Assembly (NCBI GenBank): GCA_910579685.1
Contig: CAJTVN010000016.1
Location: 1 to 64,000, forward strand
Reading direction: 5' to 3'
Source: an uncultured Lachnospiraceae bacterium
Lineage (GTDB): Bacteria > Bacillota > Clostridia > Lachnospirales > Lachnospiraceae
DNA length: 64,000 bases
Part shown: in pieces, positions 33,973 to 42,737 of the stretch
How positions within the stretch are numbered: position 1 is the first letter of the stretch
Layout of the letters: every line of letters begins with the position of its first letter
Program-made: the position numbers and the translations under genes
The notes under the pieces: model-generated
Seen by the model: only the letters and a program-made list of their open reading frames with translations
What the model was told of the DNA's origin: nothing
The model's database searches: none

Positions 33973-35883
33973 TTAACCTTCCTTTTTCATTACTCCCTGC
34001 TGCTTGATCACAGGCGCCGCCTGCTCCTTCAGCTCTTCTTTTTTCGGGATGGAGCCGATCACGTTCTCCACAAGCCAGTCCATGGTCATGGTCTCCTCCG
34101 GCGTAAGACTGCCGTTCGGATCGTCAATTACAACCCCGCTCTGAGAATATAGGATTCCCGAAAAAGGATTAAATAATTCGGAACTGATGGTGGCTTTGAG
34201 CAGCTCCACAAGGCGCTTGGTTCCGATGGGAAGGTGGTGGGAGCACACCACGTCAATCACGCCTGCCGACATGCCCCACCAGTAATTGATGGCTTTGGTG
34301 GAGGTGGGATCGTCGTCATACTTCCAGGTTCCGTCCATTATGGTACGGAGCAGCAGTTCATAAAATTTTCCCCAGTGGTACAGGGGCATGGCCAGATTCC
34401 TGGGATATTCCCCGTCCATGTGATAGATGCCGAAAAAGCGGGAGGCTTCCTCGGGAATCACCATATCCCTTCCGGAGATACAGGAGGCCTGGGTCTCGCG
34501 GATTCTCTCGTCAAGATCCACTTCCTTTTTGGTGGACCATTCCAGATAGACCTTGGCTCTTGGATTGATCATTTTTGCTCCCAGGGCAAAAGCGTTGATA
34601 TTGGCAATGGATCCGTAAATCGGATAATCCGCAATGTACATCAGGCGGTTGTTCTCCGCCATGGCGCCGGCAATGGCCCCCATGAGGAATTTTGCCTCGT
34701 GCATCCTGGAATAGTAGGTGCGGATGTACCGGTGGGAGGTGTTCAGGGAACAGTTCAGAATCCGAACCTCCTTGTTGGCGATGGCTGCCTTCACACTGGC
34801 CTGCACAAAGGCGGGAGTGGTGGTAAAGATCAGGTTGCAGCCTATGTCTATGGCGTCCTGGATCTGAGCGTCCACGGTATCCAGTGTGGCGTTTTCAAAG
34901 CAGACGGTCTGTACCTCGTCCGGGAAGGTCTGTTCCAGATAGAGCCGCCCCAGCTCGTGAGCGTAGGTCCAGGCGGAAGTCCCCGGCGTCTTTTCGTAGA
35001 TGAACCCAATCTTTATCTTGGGCGAGCTCAAAGGAAGCAGAATGTTGCGCAGGGGCTTTTTCTCCTGGCTGGGATTCATTTTAAGGTCAATGTCCTGATC
35101 CTCCTGGAGCAGCTTGAATTCCTCCCAGGTTTTGGTGACAAGCGCTTTCAGCTCATTGGTGGTCTTTTCCTCGGCGGTGCCATAGCCGTACAGGGTGATG
35201 AAAGCGAGAAAGGCGTCTCCGGGTGTTATGCGCAGCTTGTTTCCGCCCTTGGCCTTGTACTCGGCGCAAAAGCGGCTGTAGAAGGCGCTGAAAGTGTGAA
35301 GCTCGTCATCCGTCCAGACCTCGCCAGGCTGTTTGCCAACGGCCTCCTGCAGTTTTCTGAAGCTTCCCTCCTGGGAAAACCAGATATAGTTGATGGGAGC
35401 CGCCTGATAAAAATCCATAAACTCGTAGTAGATCCTGTTTTCCCTGTCATCCGAGCGCCTGGGAACGATTCGGGTTACGTTCCCGGGAATCGACACCACG
35501 CCGAAGTACTTCATGACGCTGACCCGCTTGTTTCCTTCCAGCACATAAAATTTATTCATGTATTCATAAGCCTTGATGGGATCCCGGATCCCCTCATCCA
35601 CATGGCTGGTGCTCAGGTTGGACCATTTGCTGGCAAATTCCGTGTCCTCCTGCAGGATCGGCATGAAATTCCCCGAAAAGGAGGTGCTTCGTCCGATGGT
35701 CTTGGTTCCCACGATCTGATCGATCGGAATCTGTACAAGCCCCAGGGGCATTTCGTAATAGGAGCCCTTGTCCGGCATAATGTCGTCCAAAACCTCCAGC
35801 GTGGGCTTCTCGCCGCGCAGCATCCTAGCCTGGTAATCTTTTTTTCCTAATCGAAACGCTTTACTGTAATCTTCTCTTCCCAT
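33973..35883 (-). CDS. BMP-like substrate-binding domain protein with ParB-like N-terminus, no signal peptide
   Basis: Residues about 295-600 of this 636-residue protein match the basic membrane protein (BMP/PnrA) fold that binds nucleosides (KIGFIYEKTPGTSAWTYAHELGR, and NLIFTTTPAFVQASVKAA). The N-terminal 290 residues include IPIDQIVGTKTIGRS and FYVLEGNKRVSVMKYFG, which resemble ParB/Srx-type domains. There is no signal peptide or lipobox, so it should stay in the cytoplasm, unlike transporter-bound BMP proteins. It may be a nucleoside-responsive regulator or enzyme. It has its own promoter and is followed by the phosphoesterase gene. Confidence 0.78.
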   Translation of the reverse strand: MGREDYSKAFRLGKKDYQARMLRGEKPTLEVLDDIMPDKGSYYEMPLGLVQIPIDQIVGTKTIGRSTSFSGNFMPILQEDTEFASKWSNLSTSHVDEGIRDPIKAYEYMNKFYVLEGNKRVSVMKYFGVVSIPGNVTRIVPRRSDDRENRIYYEFMDFYQAAPINYIWFSQEGSFRKLQEAVGKQPGEVWTDDELHTFSAFYSRFCAEYKAKGGNKLRITPGDAFLAFITLYGYGTAEEKTTNELKALVTKTWEEFKLLQEDQDIDLKMNPSQEKKPLRNILLPLSSPKIKIGFIYEKTPGTSAWTYAHELGRLYLEQTFPDEVQTVCFENATLDTVDAQIQDAIDIGCNLIFTTTPAFVQASVKAAIANKEVRILNCSLNTSHRYIRTYYSRMHEAKFLMGAIAGAMAENNRLMYIADYPIYGSIANINAFALGAKMINPRAKVYLEWSTKKEVDLDERIRETQASCISGRDMVIPEEASRFFGIYHMDGEYPRNLAMPLYHWGKFYELLLRTIMDGTWKYDDDPTSTKAINYWWGMSAGVIDVVCSHHLPIGTKRLVELLKATISSELFNPFSGILYSQSGVVIDDPNGSLTPEETMTMDWLVENVIGSIPKKEELKEQAAPVIKQQGVMKKEG

Positions 35884-35927
35884 AATCTCCCTCTGAATCT
35901 GAATGGTTGTTTTATCTGTTCCCCTTC

Positions 35928-35956
35928 ATTATAGGAAAGAACAGGGGGAAATGCAA
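35928..35956 (-). promoter_or_regulatory. Promoter of the BMP-like gene
   Basis: Minus-strand TTGCAT (35951-35956), a 17-nt spacer and TATAAT (35928-35933) lie 45 bases before the ATG. Confidence 0.75.
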
Positions 35957-36013
35957 GGGAAGAAAATTTTTGAGCGGGATATACAAAATCTATGGAAAAA
36001 CTGCCCGGAATTG

Positions 36014-36022
36014 AGGTATAAT
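36014..36022 (+). promoter_or_regulatory. -10 element of the HPr gene
   Basis: GGTATAAT ends at 36022, 33 bases before the HPr start; a clear -35 box is not evident. Confidence 0.5.
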
Positions 36023-36054
36023 GAAAATACATAAAATTTAAGGAGGAAGAGAAC

Positions 36055-36312
36055 ATGCAGAATTTCAGTTATGTCATCAAGGACGAGGTTGGGATCCATG
36101 CAAGACCTGCGGGACTTTTGGTGAAGGAAGCCAAGAAATATCAGAGCAAGGTAAAAATCGTGAAGGGTGAGAAGTCTGCGGACGCTGCCAAGCTGATGAT
36201 GGTTATGAGCCTTGGGGTAAAGTGCGGGGAGGAAGTCACCGTGGAGGTGGAAGGCGAGGACGAGGAGATCGCCTGCCAGGAGATGAAGGCGTTTTTTGAG
36301 AGCAATCTGTAA
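36055..36312 (+). CDS. HPr-family phosphocarrier protein
   Basis: The 85-residue protein has the HPr active site IHARPAG, whose His accepts phosphate from PEP via enzyme I. The regulatory region reads AAKLMMVMSLG where HPr has AKSIMGVMSL, so the Ser46 position is Lys and HPr kinase could not act there. It may therefore be a second HPr for a dedicated PTS rather than the one that signals carbon status with CcpA. It is monocistronic, with AAGGAGG before the ATG and a terminator after. No PTS enzymes are in the window. Confidence 0.92.
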   Translation: MQNFSYVIKDEVGIHARPAGLLVKEAKKYQSKVKIVKGEKSADAAKLMMVMSLGVKCGEEVTVEVEGEDEEIACQEMKAFFESNL

Positions 36313-36331
36313 AAAAATGGGGATCAAAGGC

Positions 36332-36381
36332 GCTGCTGCCTGCTGTCGTTGGGGAACCAAAGGCCGGCAGCAGCTTCTTTT
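36332..36381 (+). terminator. Terminator of the HPr gene
   Basis: GCTGCTGCC (36332-36340) pairs with GGCAGCAGC (36366-36374), followed by TTCTTTT. Confidence 0.75.
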
Positions 36382-36447
36382 CGTGACAATGGGTTTCGGC
36401 AAAGCGGATATTCCCTTGTCGGCTGGGGAGGAAGAGAGGAGCGGAAA

Positions 36448-38286
36448 ATGAGTAAGATTTACCGGAAACGGTTTGACAGACACTTTGAGGAGCTGCGCTG
36501 GCTTTACACGGAGCTGTATGGAAACGACTCCATGTTTGCGGAGCTGTGCGATCATATGGAGCGGTTCTACAGGGAAAGAGGAGAGGAGCTTAAGAAGCTG
36601 GACTTAAGGCGCAAGGAGCAAAGCGGCTGGTACAAACAGAACGATATGCTGGGAATGATGTTTTACATAGACAATTTTGCAGGAAACATGCAGGGCGTCA
36701 AGTCCAGACTTGATTATATTGAGAAATGCAACGTGAATTACATACACCTGATGCCCTTTCTTGAGACGCCGAAGGGACGCTCCGACGGCGGCTATGCGGT
36801 GTCCGATTTCCGTAAGGTGCAGGAAAAGCTGGGATCCATGGAGGATCTCGAAGCTCTGACGGCGGCCTGCCACAAAAAGGGAATCAATGTCTGCATGGAC
36901 TTTGTGATGAATCATACCTCGGAGGATCACGAGTGGGCGAAGAAGGCAAGAAAAGGCGACGGGGAGTACATGAGCCGTTATTTCTTTTTTGACAACGCCT
37001 ACCTGCCATCCATGTACGAGAACACGGTTCCCCAGGTGTTTCCCACCACGGCTCCCGGAAATTTTACGTATCTTCCCGATGCGGGCCATTTCGTGATGAC
37101 CACCTTTTATCCCTATCAGTGGGATCTGAATTACAAAAATCCCAGGGTCTTTAACGAGATGATGTACAACTTCCTTTACCTTGCAAACAGAGGAATCGAT
37201 ATCATCCGGATAGATGCGGTTCCCTATATCTGGAAGGAGCTCAACACGCCCTGCCGCAATCTCCCCCAGGTTCATACCATTGTACGGATGATGCGCATGA
37301 TCAGCGAGATTGTCTGCCCGGGCGTTCTGCTTCTGGGAGAGGTGGTGATGGAGCCGGAGAAGGTGGTTCCTTACTTTGGAACGGTGGAAAAGCCCGAGTG
37401 CCATATGCTCTACAACGTGACCACCATGGCAACCACCTGGCATACCGTTGCAACCCGGAACGTGGAACTGCTTAAGAAACAGCTGGATATTATAAATTCC
37501 CTGCCCAAGCAGTACGTGTTTCTCAATTATCTGCGCTGCCATGACGATATCGGCTGGGGCCTGGATTATGCGTCTCTGCGGATGGAGGGGATTGACGAAC
37601 GGGCGCACAAGAAGTATCTGAACGACTATTTCCAGGGCTATGCGGGGGACAGCAACAGCCGGGGCGAGCTCTACAATGCGGATCCCACCACCGGGGACGC
37701 CAGGTTCTGTGGAACCACCGCCTCTATGTGTGGGGTGGAAAAGGCGGAATTTGAGGGAAATGAGCAGGCCATGGAAAAAGCCGTCCGCATGGACGTGATG
37801 CTCCACGCCTACATGTTCATGCAGTCCGGAATTCCTGTGCTCTACAGCGGGGACGAGATCGGGCAGGTCAATGACTATACCTACAAGAAAGATCCCGATA
37901 AGGCGCCGGATTCCCGGTATATCCACCGGGGCGCCATGAACTGGGAGCTGGCGGATAAGGCTTCGGATGAGACCACGGTGGAGGGAAAGCTGTTTCAGAG
38001 CCTTTCCAGGCTGGAGCTGCTGCGCAGGAGGGAAAAGGTCTTTGTCTCCTATGCGGATACCTGGACCATCGAGACCTGGGATCCTTCCGTGCTCTGCATC
38101 GGGAGATATTACGAGGGCGAGAAGATCCTTGGACTGTTCAATTTCAGCGAGCATGACAGGACGGCCTGGATCAACGAGACGGACGGCGATTACGTGGATC
38201 TGTTATCCGGTCAGGAGAGAAAAGCGTCCGGGGTGGATATCCCGGCTTACGGCTTTTATTATCTGAAAAAAGTATCGGAGAAATAG
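36448..38286 (+). CDS. GH13 alpha-glucan enzyme, amylosucrase-like
   Basis: The 612-residue protein has an N-terminal helical domain (RHFEELRWLYTELYG) as in amylosucrases, then the GH13 barrel: FVMNHTSEDHEWA, nucleophile Asp in IIRIDAVPYIW, acid/base Glu in LLGEVVM, and NYLRCHDDIGWG. The C-terminal beta domain ends at KVSEK. No signal peptide is present, so it acts in the cytoplasm. Amylosucrase-family members transfer or hydrolyse glucose from sucrose or maltodextrins; the substrate cannot be decided here. The start at 36448 follows GAGAGGAG. It is next to HPr but separated by a terminator. Confidence 0.88.
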   Translation: MSKIYRKRFDRHFEELRWLYTELYGNDSMFAELCDHMERFYRERGEELKKLDLRRKEQSGWYKQNDMLGMMFYIDNFAGNMQGVKSRLDYIEKCNVNYIHLMPFLETPKGRSDGGYAVSDFRKVQEKLGSMEDLEALTAACHKKGINVCMDFVMNHTSEDHEWAKKARKGDGEYMSRYFFFDNAYLPSMYENTVPQVFPTTAPGNFTYLPDAGHFVMTTFYPYQWDLNYKNPRVFNEMMYNFLYLANRGIDIIRIDAVPYIWKELNTPCRNLPQVHTIVRMMRMISEIVCPGVLLLGEVVMEPEKVVPYFGTVEKPECHMLYNVTTMATTWHTVATRNVELLKKQLDIINSLPKQYVFLNYLRCHDDIGWGLDYASLRMEGIDERAHKKYLNDYFQGYAGDSNSRGELYNADPTTGDARFCGTTASMCGVEKAEFEGNEQAMEKAVRMDVMLHAYMFMQSGIPVLYSGDEIGQVNDYTYKKDPDKAPDSRYIHRGAMNWELADKASDETTVEGKLFQSLSRLELLRRREKVFVSYADTWTIETWDPSVLCIGRYYEGEKILGLFNFSEHDRTAWINETDGDYVDLLSGQERKASGVDIPAYGFYYLKKVSEK

Positions 38287-38324
38287 ACGGTTTGGCAGGG
38301 CGCTGGCAGACAGAGGAGACAAAG

Positions 38325-38504
38325 GTGCAGATCAGAAAACATCTGTCAGAATTTATAAAAAGAGAAACCGTGCTGTGTATTGCGGGATTGCTGGCGGTGG
38401 TATCCGCATTTTTTGTGCCGCCGGATGGATGCATCTTTGGGCGGCATGACTGTAACCGGTGTATTCGGTCTGCCGAAGAGGCAATCGGGGATCAGCGGCC
38501 GTAG
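38325..38504 (+). pseudogene. Remnant of an anion permease (SLC13/ArsB-like) N-terminus
   Basis: After AGAGGAGAC and a GTG at 38325 the frame gives about 40 residues (FIKRETVLCIAGLLAVVSAFF, then VPPD) that look like the first helix of SLC13/ArsB-type anion permeases. It then runs into unrelated sequence and stops at 38504 inside the 3' end of the convergent response-regulator gene. The rest of the permease is absent, so this is a deletion remnant. Confidence 0.55.
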
Positions 38505-39232
38505 CGATATTGCTGCGGGGTCATTCCCGTAATCTTTTTGAATTGTTTATGAAAATAAGAGGTGTTGGAAAAACCAGTCTTTTCACTGATTTCGTTCAGG
38601 GAAAGGGAGGAATTTTTCAGCATCTCTTTTGCTTTATCAATCCGGGCTACGGCAATATAGGAACTGAGGGTCTGATTAAATTTCGCATGAAAGAGGCTGG
38701 AAAGATAATCGGGATTAATGTGCAGATATCCGGCTACCATATCCCGGTTCAGGTTGGGGGAACCGATATTGGAGGAAATAAAGGATCTGACCTTTTCCAC
38801 AAAATGATCTGCGTTTGTGACTGGGGCAGGGATGGGAAGGGGTGTGGCTGTGGTTCCTGCCTTGCTCCGGCTTTTTATGGCATTTTTGAGTTCGCATTCC
38901 AGGGATCTTTGATCCACCGGTTTCAAAATATAGCCGAAGCAATGCATCATAATGGCCTTTTGGGCATAGTCAAAGCGCTGATGGCCAGTCAGGATCAACG
39001 TTGTGATGGACAGTCCCTGCACCTGAGTCCACTCGATCAGGGAAAGGCCGTCTTCCCGGGGCATTTCGATATCTGTGATCATGAGATCCACTGTTTCCTT
39101 TCGGATAATCTCCCGGGCCTGTCTGGCACTGTAAGCGGAAAACACCTGATCGATCCCCAGAGCTTCCCGGTTCAGGGCGTTGATGATGCCCTGAACGATA
39201 TAAAATTCGTCGTCTACAATTAAAAGATTCAT
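38492..39232 (-). CDS. YesN-type response regulator with AraC DNA-binding domain
   Basis: The 246-residue protein has a receiver domain (LLIVDDEFYIVQGI, phospho-acceptor Asp in LMITDIEMP, conserved Lys in YILKPVD) and a C-terminal AraC-type pair of helix-turn-helices (LNEISEKTGFSNTSYFHKQFKK). It is the partner of the kinase encoded just upstream; start and stop overlap by 4 bases. Such regulators activate sugar ABC transporter and glycosidase operons, here most likely the divergent GH51/ABC locus. The receiver is of normal length and the linker is Pro/Thr-rich. Confidence 0.93.
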   Translation of the reverse strand: MNLLIVDDEFYIVQGIINALNREALGIDQVFSAYSARQAREIIRKETVDLMITDIEMPREDGLSLIEWTQVQGLSITTLILTGHQRFDYAQKAIMMHCFGYILKPVDQRSLECELKNAIKSRSKAGTTATPLPIPAPVTNADHFVEKVRSFISSNIGSPNLNRDMVAGYLHINPDYLSSLFHAKFNQTLSSYIAVARIDKAKEMLKNSSLSLNEISEKTGFSNTSYFHKQFKKITGMTPQQYRYGR

Positions 39233-40998
39233 GAAAGCCTCCTGTATGGAAAATCAATATCGATTCTGGCCCCTGCGTCCGGCTCATTGGAAAAAAGGAT
39301 TTCCGGGGTTTCGCCCATGGTTAGTTTCAGCCGCCGTACCGTGTTGTAAATGCCGATTCCGCTCCCTTTATCCAGTGATAATGGGCGCTCTTCGATGTGA
39401 TTGAAAAGAAGCAGCTGTTCCCTGTCAAATCCGGCTCCGGAATCGATATGAACCAGATGTACTCGGGTCGCATTGCCCTTTTGGTAGGAATATCCATGGA
39501 TACGGATAAAAAACGTCTCTCCCATGACCAGATTTTCCTTGATGGAATTTTCCGTCAGCATTAACAGGATGAGAGGAAACACCTGTGCGTTATCCAGAGA
39601 ACTTTCGATCCGGATATCATAGGACAGGGAGCCGGGAAAACGGAGTTTTGTAAGGGTGAGGTAGTTTTTTACATAATGAATCTCCTCAGACAGAGCGACC
39701 TCGGTGCGGGTGGAAAGCGTATAGCGCAGATGGTCTGACAGAGTCTGGATGAGCAGATGGGTAATGTCCTGATTTGCCTTATCTTGGGACAGGGTAAAAA
39801 TCGTATTCAGACAGTTGATCAGAAAGTGGGGGGCAATCTGCGTTTTCAGGTATTGCAGCTCCAGCTCAGTCCTGGCGATCTTCTGCTCGTAGATGTTGAT
39901 CCGCAGATTCTGGATTTCACTGATCATTTCGTTAAAGGTATCGATTACATTCTGTGTTTCCTCAAAGGGACTGCTGGATTCGATCTGAGAATGAAATTCC
40001 CCACTGCGCATGGACTGAATCACAGGCTGCAGGATTGCGGAAGACGCATTGATGAAATGCTTCATGAGAAAACTTACGGCAAGACAAAACAGCAGGATCC
40101 AGGTCATGATAATGAGAAAGGCCGTAAGCAACGGCGCCATCAGATGCAGAAGGTAACTGGCGGGTATCATTGCCATGATATAGTAATCGCAGTAATCAAG
40201 CGGATTTGACACGGCAAGGTAATTCCGGAAAAAATGGACGGATTTCTCCGGATCCAGCCGGCTTCCTTCAAACAGAGGATTTCCCAGCACACTGCCGTTC
40301 TGATCCACGTATAGGATGGAAGCCTGCATATCCTTGAAATACTGATAGGTAGAGGCGGTCAGGTTTAAACTGGTCCAGGCGCCAGCATAGGTGTTGCGCT
40401 TATTGATGATGTGAAAAAGAAAATAATCCTCTCCCTCCCGCATCAGAAACCATTGGTTCAGAGGCAGATCCTTCAGAGAATCATTTTGATTCCGCTCCCG
40501 CAGGATATCTTTAATCAGATAAGATGCCTTTGTGTTATTCTGATTCAGATCCCAGGTTTCGTTTACCTGGGGAATAAAGATATCCTGGCTTTGGGAATAG
40601 ATAAACAGCCCGCCGATATTGGGAAAGGTGGTAGTGGAAAGGTTTTTTTGAATTTTTACCGTGTGCAGATAGATTTCATTCCTGTCATGGGACGTGTTCA
40701 GAGAAGAAATATCGGCATTCCGGAAACAATTGTCGGTGAGAAAGGTGATGGCATCATCGAGGTCACGGCTGATTTCGTCATTATAAAGCTCCAGGGAATT
40801 TTTCATATTCAGGGAAATGTGGAGTGCCATCTGACGGAAAAAGGCGGCAGAACACAGGAAAAAGACGAGCAGGGAAAAAGCGGTAAGCAGAAAGAAGCAC
40901 CGTGAAACCAGCTTTCTTACTGAATGTGTGTGAAAGGTGCGAATGACAAAATGCGTAAAACAGGGACGCAAACGATAAAAATGATCTGCAAAATGCAT
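39229..40998 (-). CDS. YesM-type sensor histidine kinase
   Basis: The 589-residue protein has an N-terminal membrane helix near 30-55, an extracytoplasmic sensor domain to about 290, a second helix (LTAFLIIMTWILLFCLAV), a HAMP region, then the His_kinase block QIAPHFLINCLNTIF with the phospho-acceptor His and an ATPase domain (LDKGSGIGIYNTVRRL). GAGGTG sets the start at the ATG at 40998 rather than the GTG nine bases upstream. It probably senses a xylo- or arabino-oligosaccharide, directly or through the lipoprotein encoded in the divergent operon. Confidence 0.93.
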   Translation of the reverse strand: MHFADHFYRLRPCFTHFVIRTFHTHSVRKLVSRCFFLLTAFSLLVFFLCSAAFFRQMALHISLNMKNSLELYNDEISRDLDDAITFLTDNCFRNADISSLNTSHDRNEIYLHTVKIQKNLSTTTFPNIGGLFIYSQSQDIFIPQVNETWDLNQNNTKASYLIKDILRERNQNDSLKDLPLNQWFLMREGEDYFLFHIINKRNTYAGAWTSLNLTASTYQYFKDMQASILYVDQNGSVLGNPLFEGSRLDPEKSVHFFRNYLAVSNPLDYCDYYIMAMIPASYLLHLMAPLLTAFLIIMTWILLFCLAVSFLMKHFINASSAILQPVIQSMRSGEFHSQIESSSPFEETQNVIDTFNEMISEIQNLRINIYEQKIARTELELQYLKTQIAPHFLINCLNTIFTLSQDKANQDITHLLIQTLSDHLRYTLSTRTEVALSEEIHYVKNYLTLTKLRFPGSLSYDIRIESSLDNAQVFPLILLMLTENSIKENLVMGETFFIRIHGYSYQKGNATRVHLVHIDSGAGFDREQLLLFNHIEERPLSLDKGSGIGIYNTVRRLKLTMGETPEILFSNEPDAGARIDIDFPYRRLS

Positions 40999-41174
40999 GA
41001 GTATCACCTCGTAAAAATCAAATGTTGTATAAAATTGCTGATAAATATAAGAAATTTACAATAAAACCTCACAATAATAACTTACAGATAAGCTGGCACT
41101 ATTATATGATAAAACCACAGGATATTTCAAGTGCATTTGAAACGAAAAAAGCAGAAAGGAAGGGTTATGGAGTA

Positions 41175-42737
41175 GTGAAGTGGGGGAAAATATGTCTGGA
41201 TAAAAATTTTATCAGGAAAAATCCCGTGGATCCACGGCTGTTTGGCGGTTTTATCGAGCACCTGGGCGATATCGTTTATAATGGTATTTACGATCCCTCC
41301 CATCCGGATGCGGACAGGGACGGATTTCGGCAGGATGTAATCAATTTGGTAAGGGAGCTGAAATTTTCCGGGATCCGATATCCCGGCGGGAACTTTGTCT
41401 GTCCCTACCGATGGGAGGATACGGTAGGACCGGTACAGGAAAGGCCGGTAAGGCTGGATCTTGCATGGAGGCAGACAGAGCCAAACACGGTGGGGCTTGC
41501 GGAATTTGAAAAGTGGGTGAAGGCTGTTGGCAGCGAGCTGATCATGACCGTTAATCTGAGTACAAGGGGAGCTCTGGATGCGGCCAATCTGGTGGAGTAC
41601 TGTAATCATCCCCAAGGCTCTTTTTACAGTGATCTGCGAAGGGAGCATGGTCATGAGGAGCCTTACAGGATCCGGCTCTGGTGCATGGGCAACGAGGTGG
41701 ACGGGGCGTGGAATCTCGGAATGAAAAAGGCGGATGTCTACGCATGGGATGCCAGAGAGGCCGCAAAGGCGGTAAAGCGGGTGGACAATTCTCTGGAGCT
41801 TATTGCGGTGGGAAGCTCCGGCACACAGCTGGATACTTATCTGGAGTGGGACAGGACCGTGCTGGAGACCGTGTATGAGGAATACGACTATATCTCGCTG
41901 CACAGATATATGGGGATGAAAGACATAGATGCGCCGGATTCCTACGACCGGAAGGATACGGGGGATTATCTGGAGCTTGCGGAGCGCTTTGAGAGAAACA
42001 TACAGGATGTGATCGCTGCATGTGATTATGTGAAGGGCAGAAAGCACAGTCAGAAAACCATGTATATTTCCGCAGATGAATACAATGTGATTGATATTGA
42101 CGGGGAAGATGAGGAAGGGAGCGGAAAGCCGCAGATCCCGTGGCAGATCGGCCCTGCCGGCAGCCAAAGGGGGATGACGATGAAGTCCACGCTGCTGTTC
42201 GGCCTTACCATGATCAAGCTGTTTAAGTATTCCCACAGGGTGAAGATCGCCTGCCAGTCCTTTCCCATAAACAGCGGCGGAAACGGTTTGATTCTATGTG
42301 AGAAGAACGGGAAAGCCTGGGTAAACGGTTCCTATTACATATTCAGGCACTGCTCCCTGTATGGAAGAGGAAACGTAATGGAGCAGGAAGCGCAGTGCAG
42401 CAGATACGATACGGCGAGTTTTAAAGATGCCGGACTTATGGATTCCGTGTGTGTTTATCATGAGGAGAGTGGAGAGCTGGATATTTTTGTGGTAAACAAG
42501 TCGGCACAGGAGCTGGAGATTTCCGTACAGACGGCCTGTTTTGGAGCATTGACAGCGCTGGAGCATCTGACAGTAGAGGCCGGTCATATTATGGATCGTA
42601 ACAGTGCGGAGGAAAGAGATAAGATCAGAGAGTATTCCAAACAGGATATTCAGGTGGAGAGAGAACGGATTAAATGCATACTGACGGGCTATTCATGGAA
42701 TGTCTTAAGAGTCAGGGAAAGGAAGGAAATTGTATGA
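41175..42737 (+). CDS. GH51 alpha-L-arabinofuranosidase
   Basis: The 520-residue enzyme has the GH51 start (DPRLFGGFIEHLGDIVYNGIYDP), the acid/base Glu174 in WCMGNEVDG and the nucleophile Glu302 in ISADEYNV. It removes arabinose side groups from arabinoxylan or arabinan oligosaccharides. There is no signal peptide, so it works after import. A GTG at 41175 downstream of AGAAAGGAAGG is the most likely start, although the frame opens at 41022. Its TGA overlaps the ATG of the binding-protein gene, so it leads the transporter operon. It is divergent from the YesM/YesN genes. Confidence 0.92.
   Translation: MKWGKICLDKNFIRKNPVDPRLFGGFIEHLGDIVYNGIYDPSHPDADRDGFRQDVINLVRELKFSGIRYPGGNFVCPYRWEDTVGPVQERPVRLDLAWRQTEPNTVGLAEFEKWVKAVGSELIMTVNLSTRGALDAANLVEYCNHPQGSFYSDLRREHGHEEPYRIRLWCMGNEVDGAWNLGMKKADVYAWDAREAAKAVKRVDNSLELIAVGSSGTQLDTYLEWDRTVLETVYEEYDYISLHRYMGMKDIDAPDSYDRKDTGDYLELAERFERNIQDVIAACDYVKGRKHSQKTMYISADEYNVIDIDGEDEEGSGKPQIPWQIGPAGSQRGMTMKSTLLFGLTMIKLFKYSHRVKIACQSFPINSGGNGLILCEKNGKAWVNGSYYIFRHCSLYGRGNVMEQEAQCSRYDTASFKDAGLMDSVCVYHEESGELDIFVVNKSAQELEISVQTACFGALTALEHLTVEAGHIMDRNSAEERDKIREYSKQDIQVERERIKCILTGYSWNVLRVRERKEIV

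Noticed and set aside
34234..35850. 538-codon frame opposite the BMP-like gene
   Set aside because: The minus strand has a promoter, start and BMP fold; the opposite frame shows no domain and no ribosome site.
36604..38154. 516-codon frame opposite the GH13 gene
   Set aside because: Antisense shadow of a gene with all GH13 catalytic motifs.
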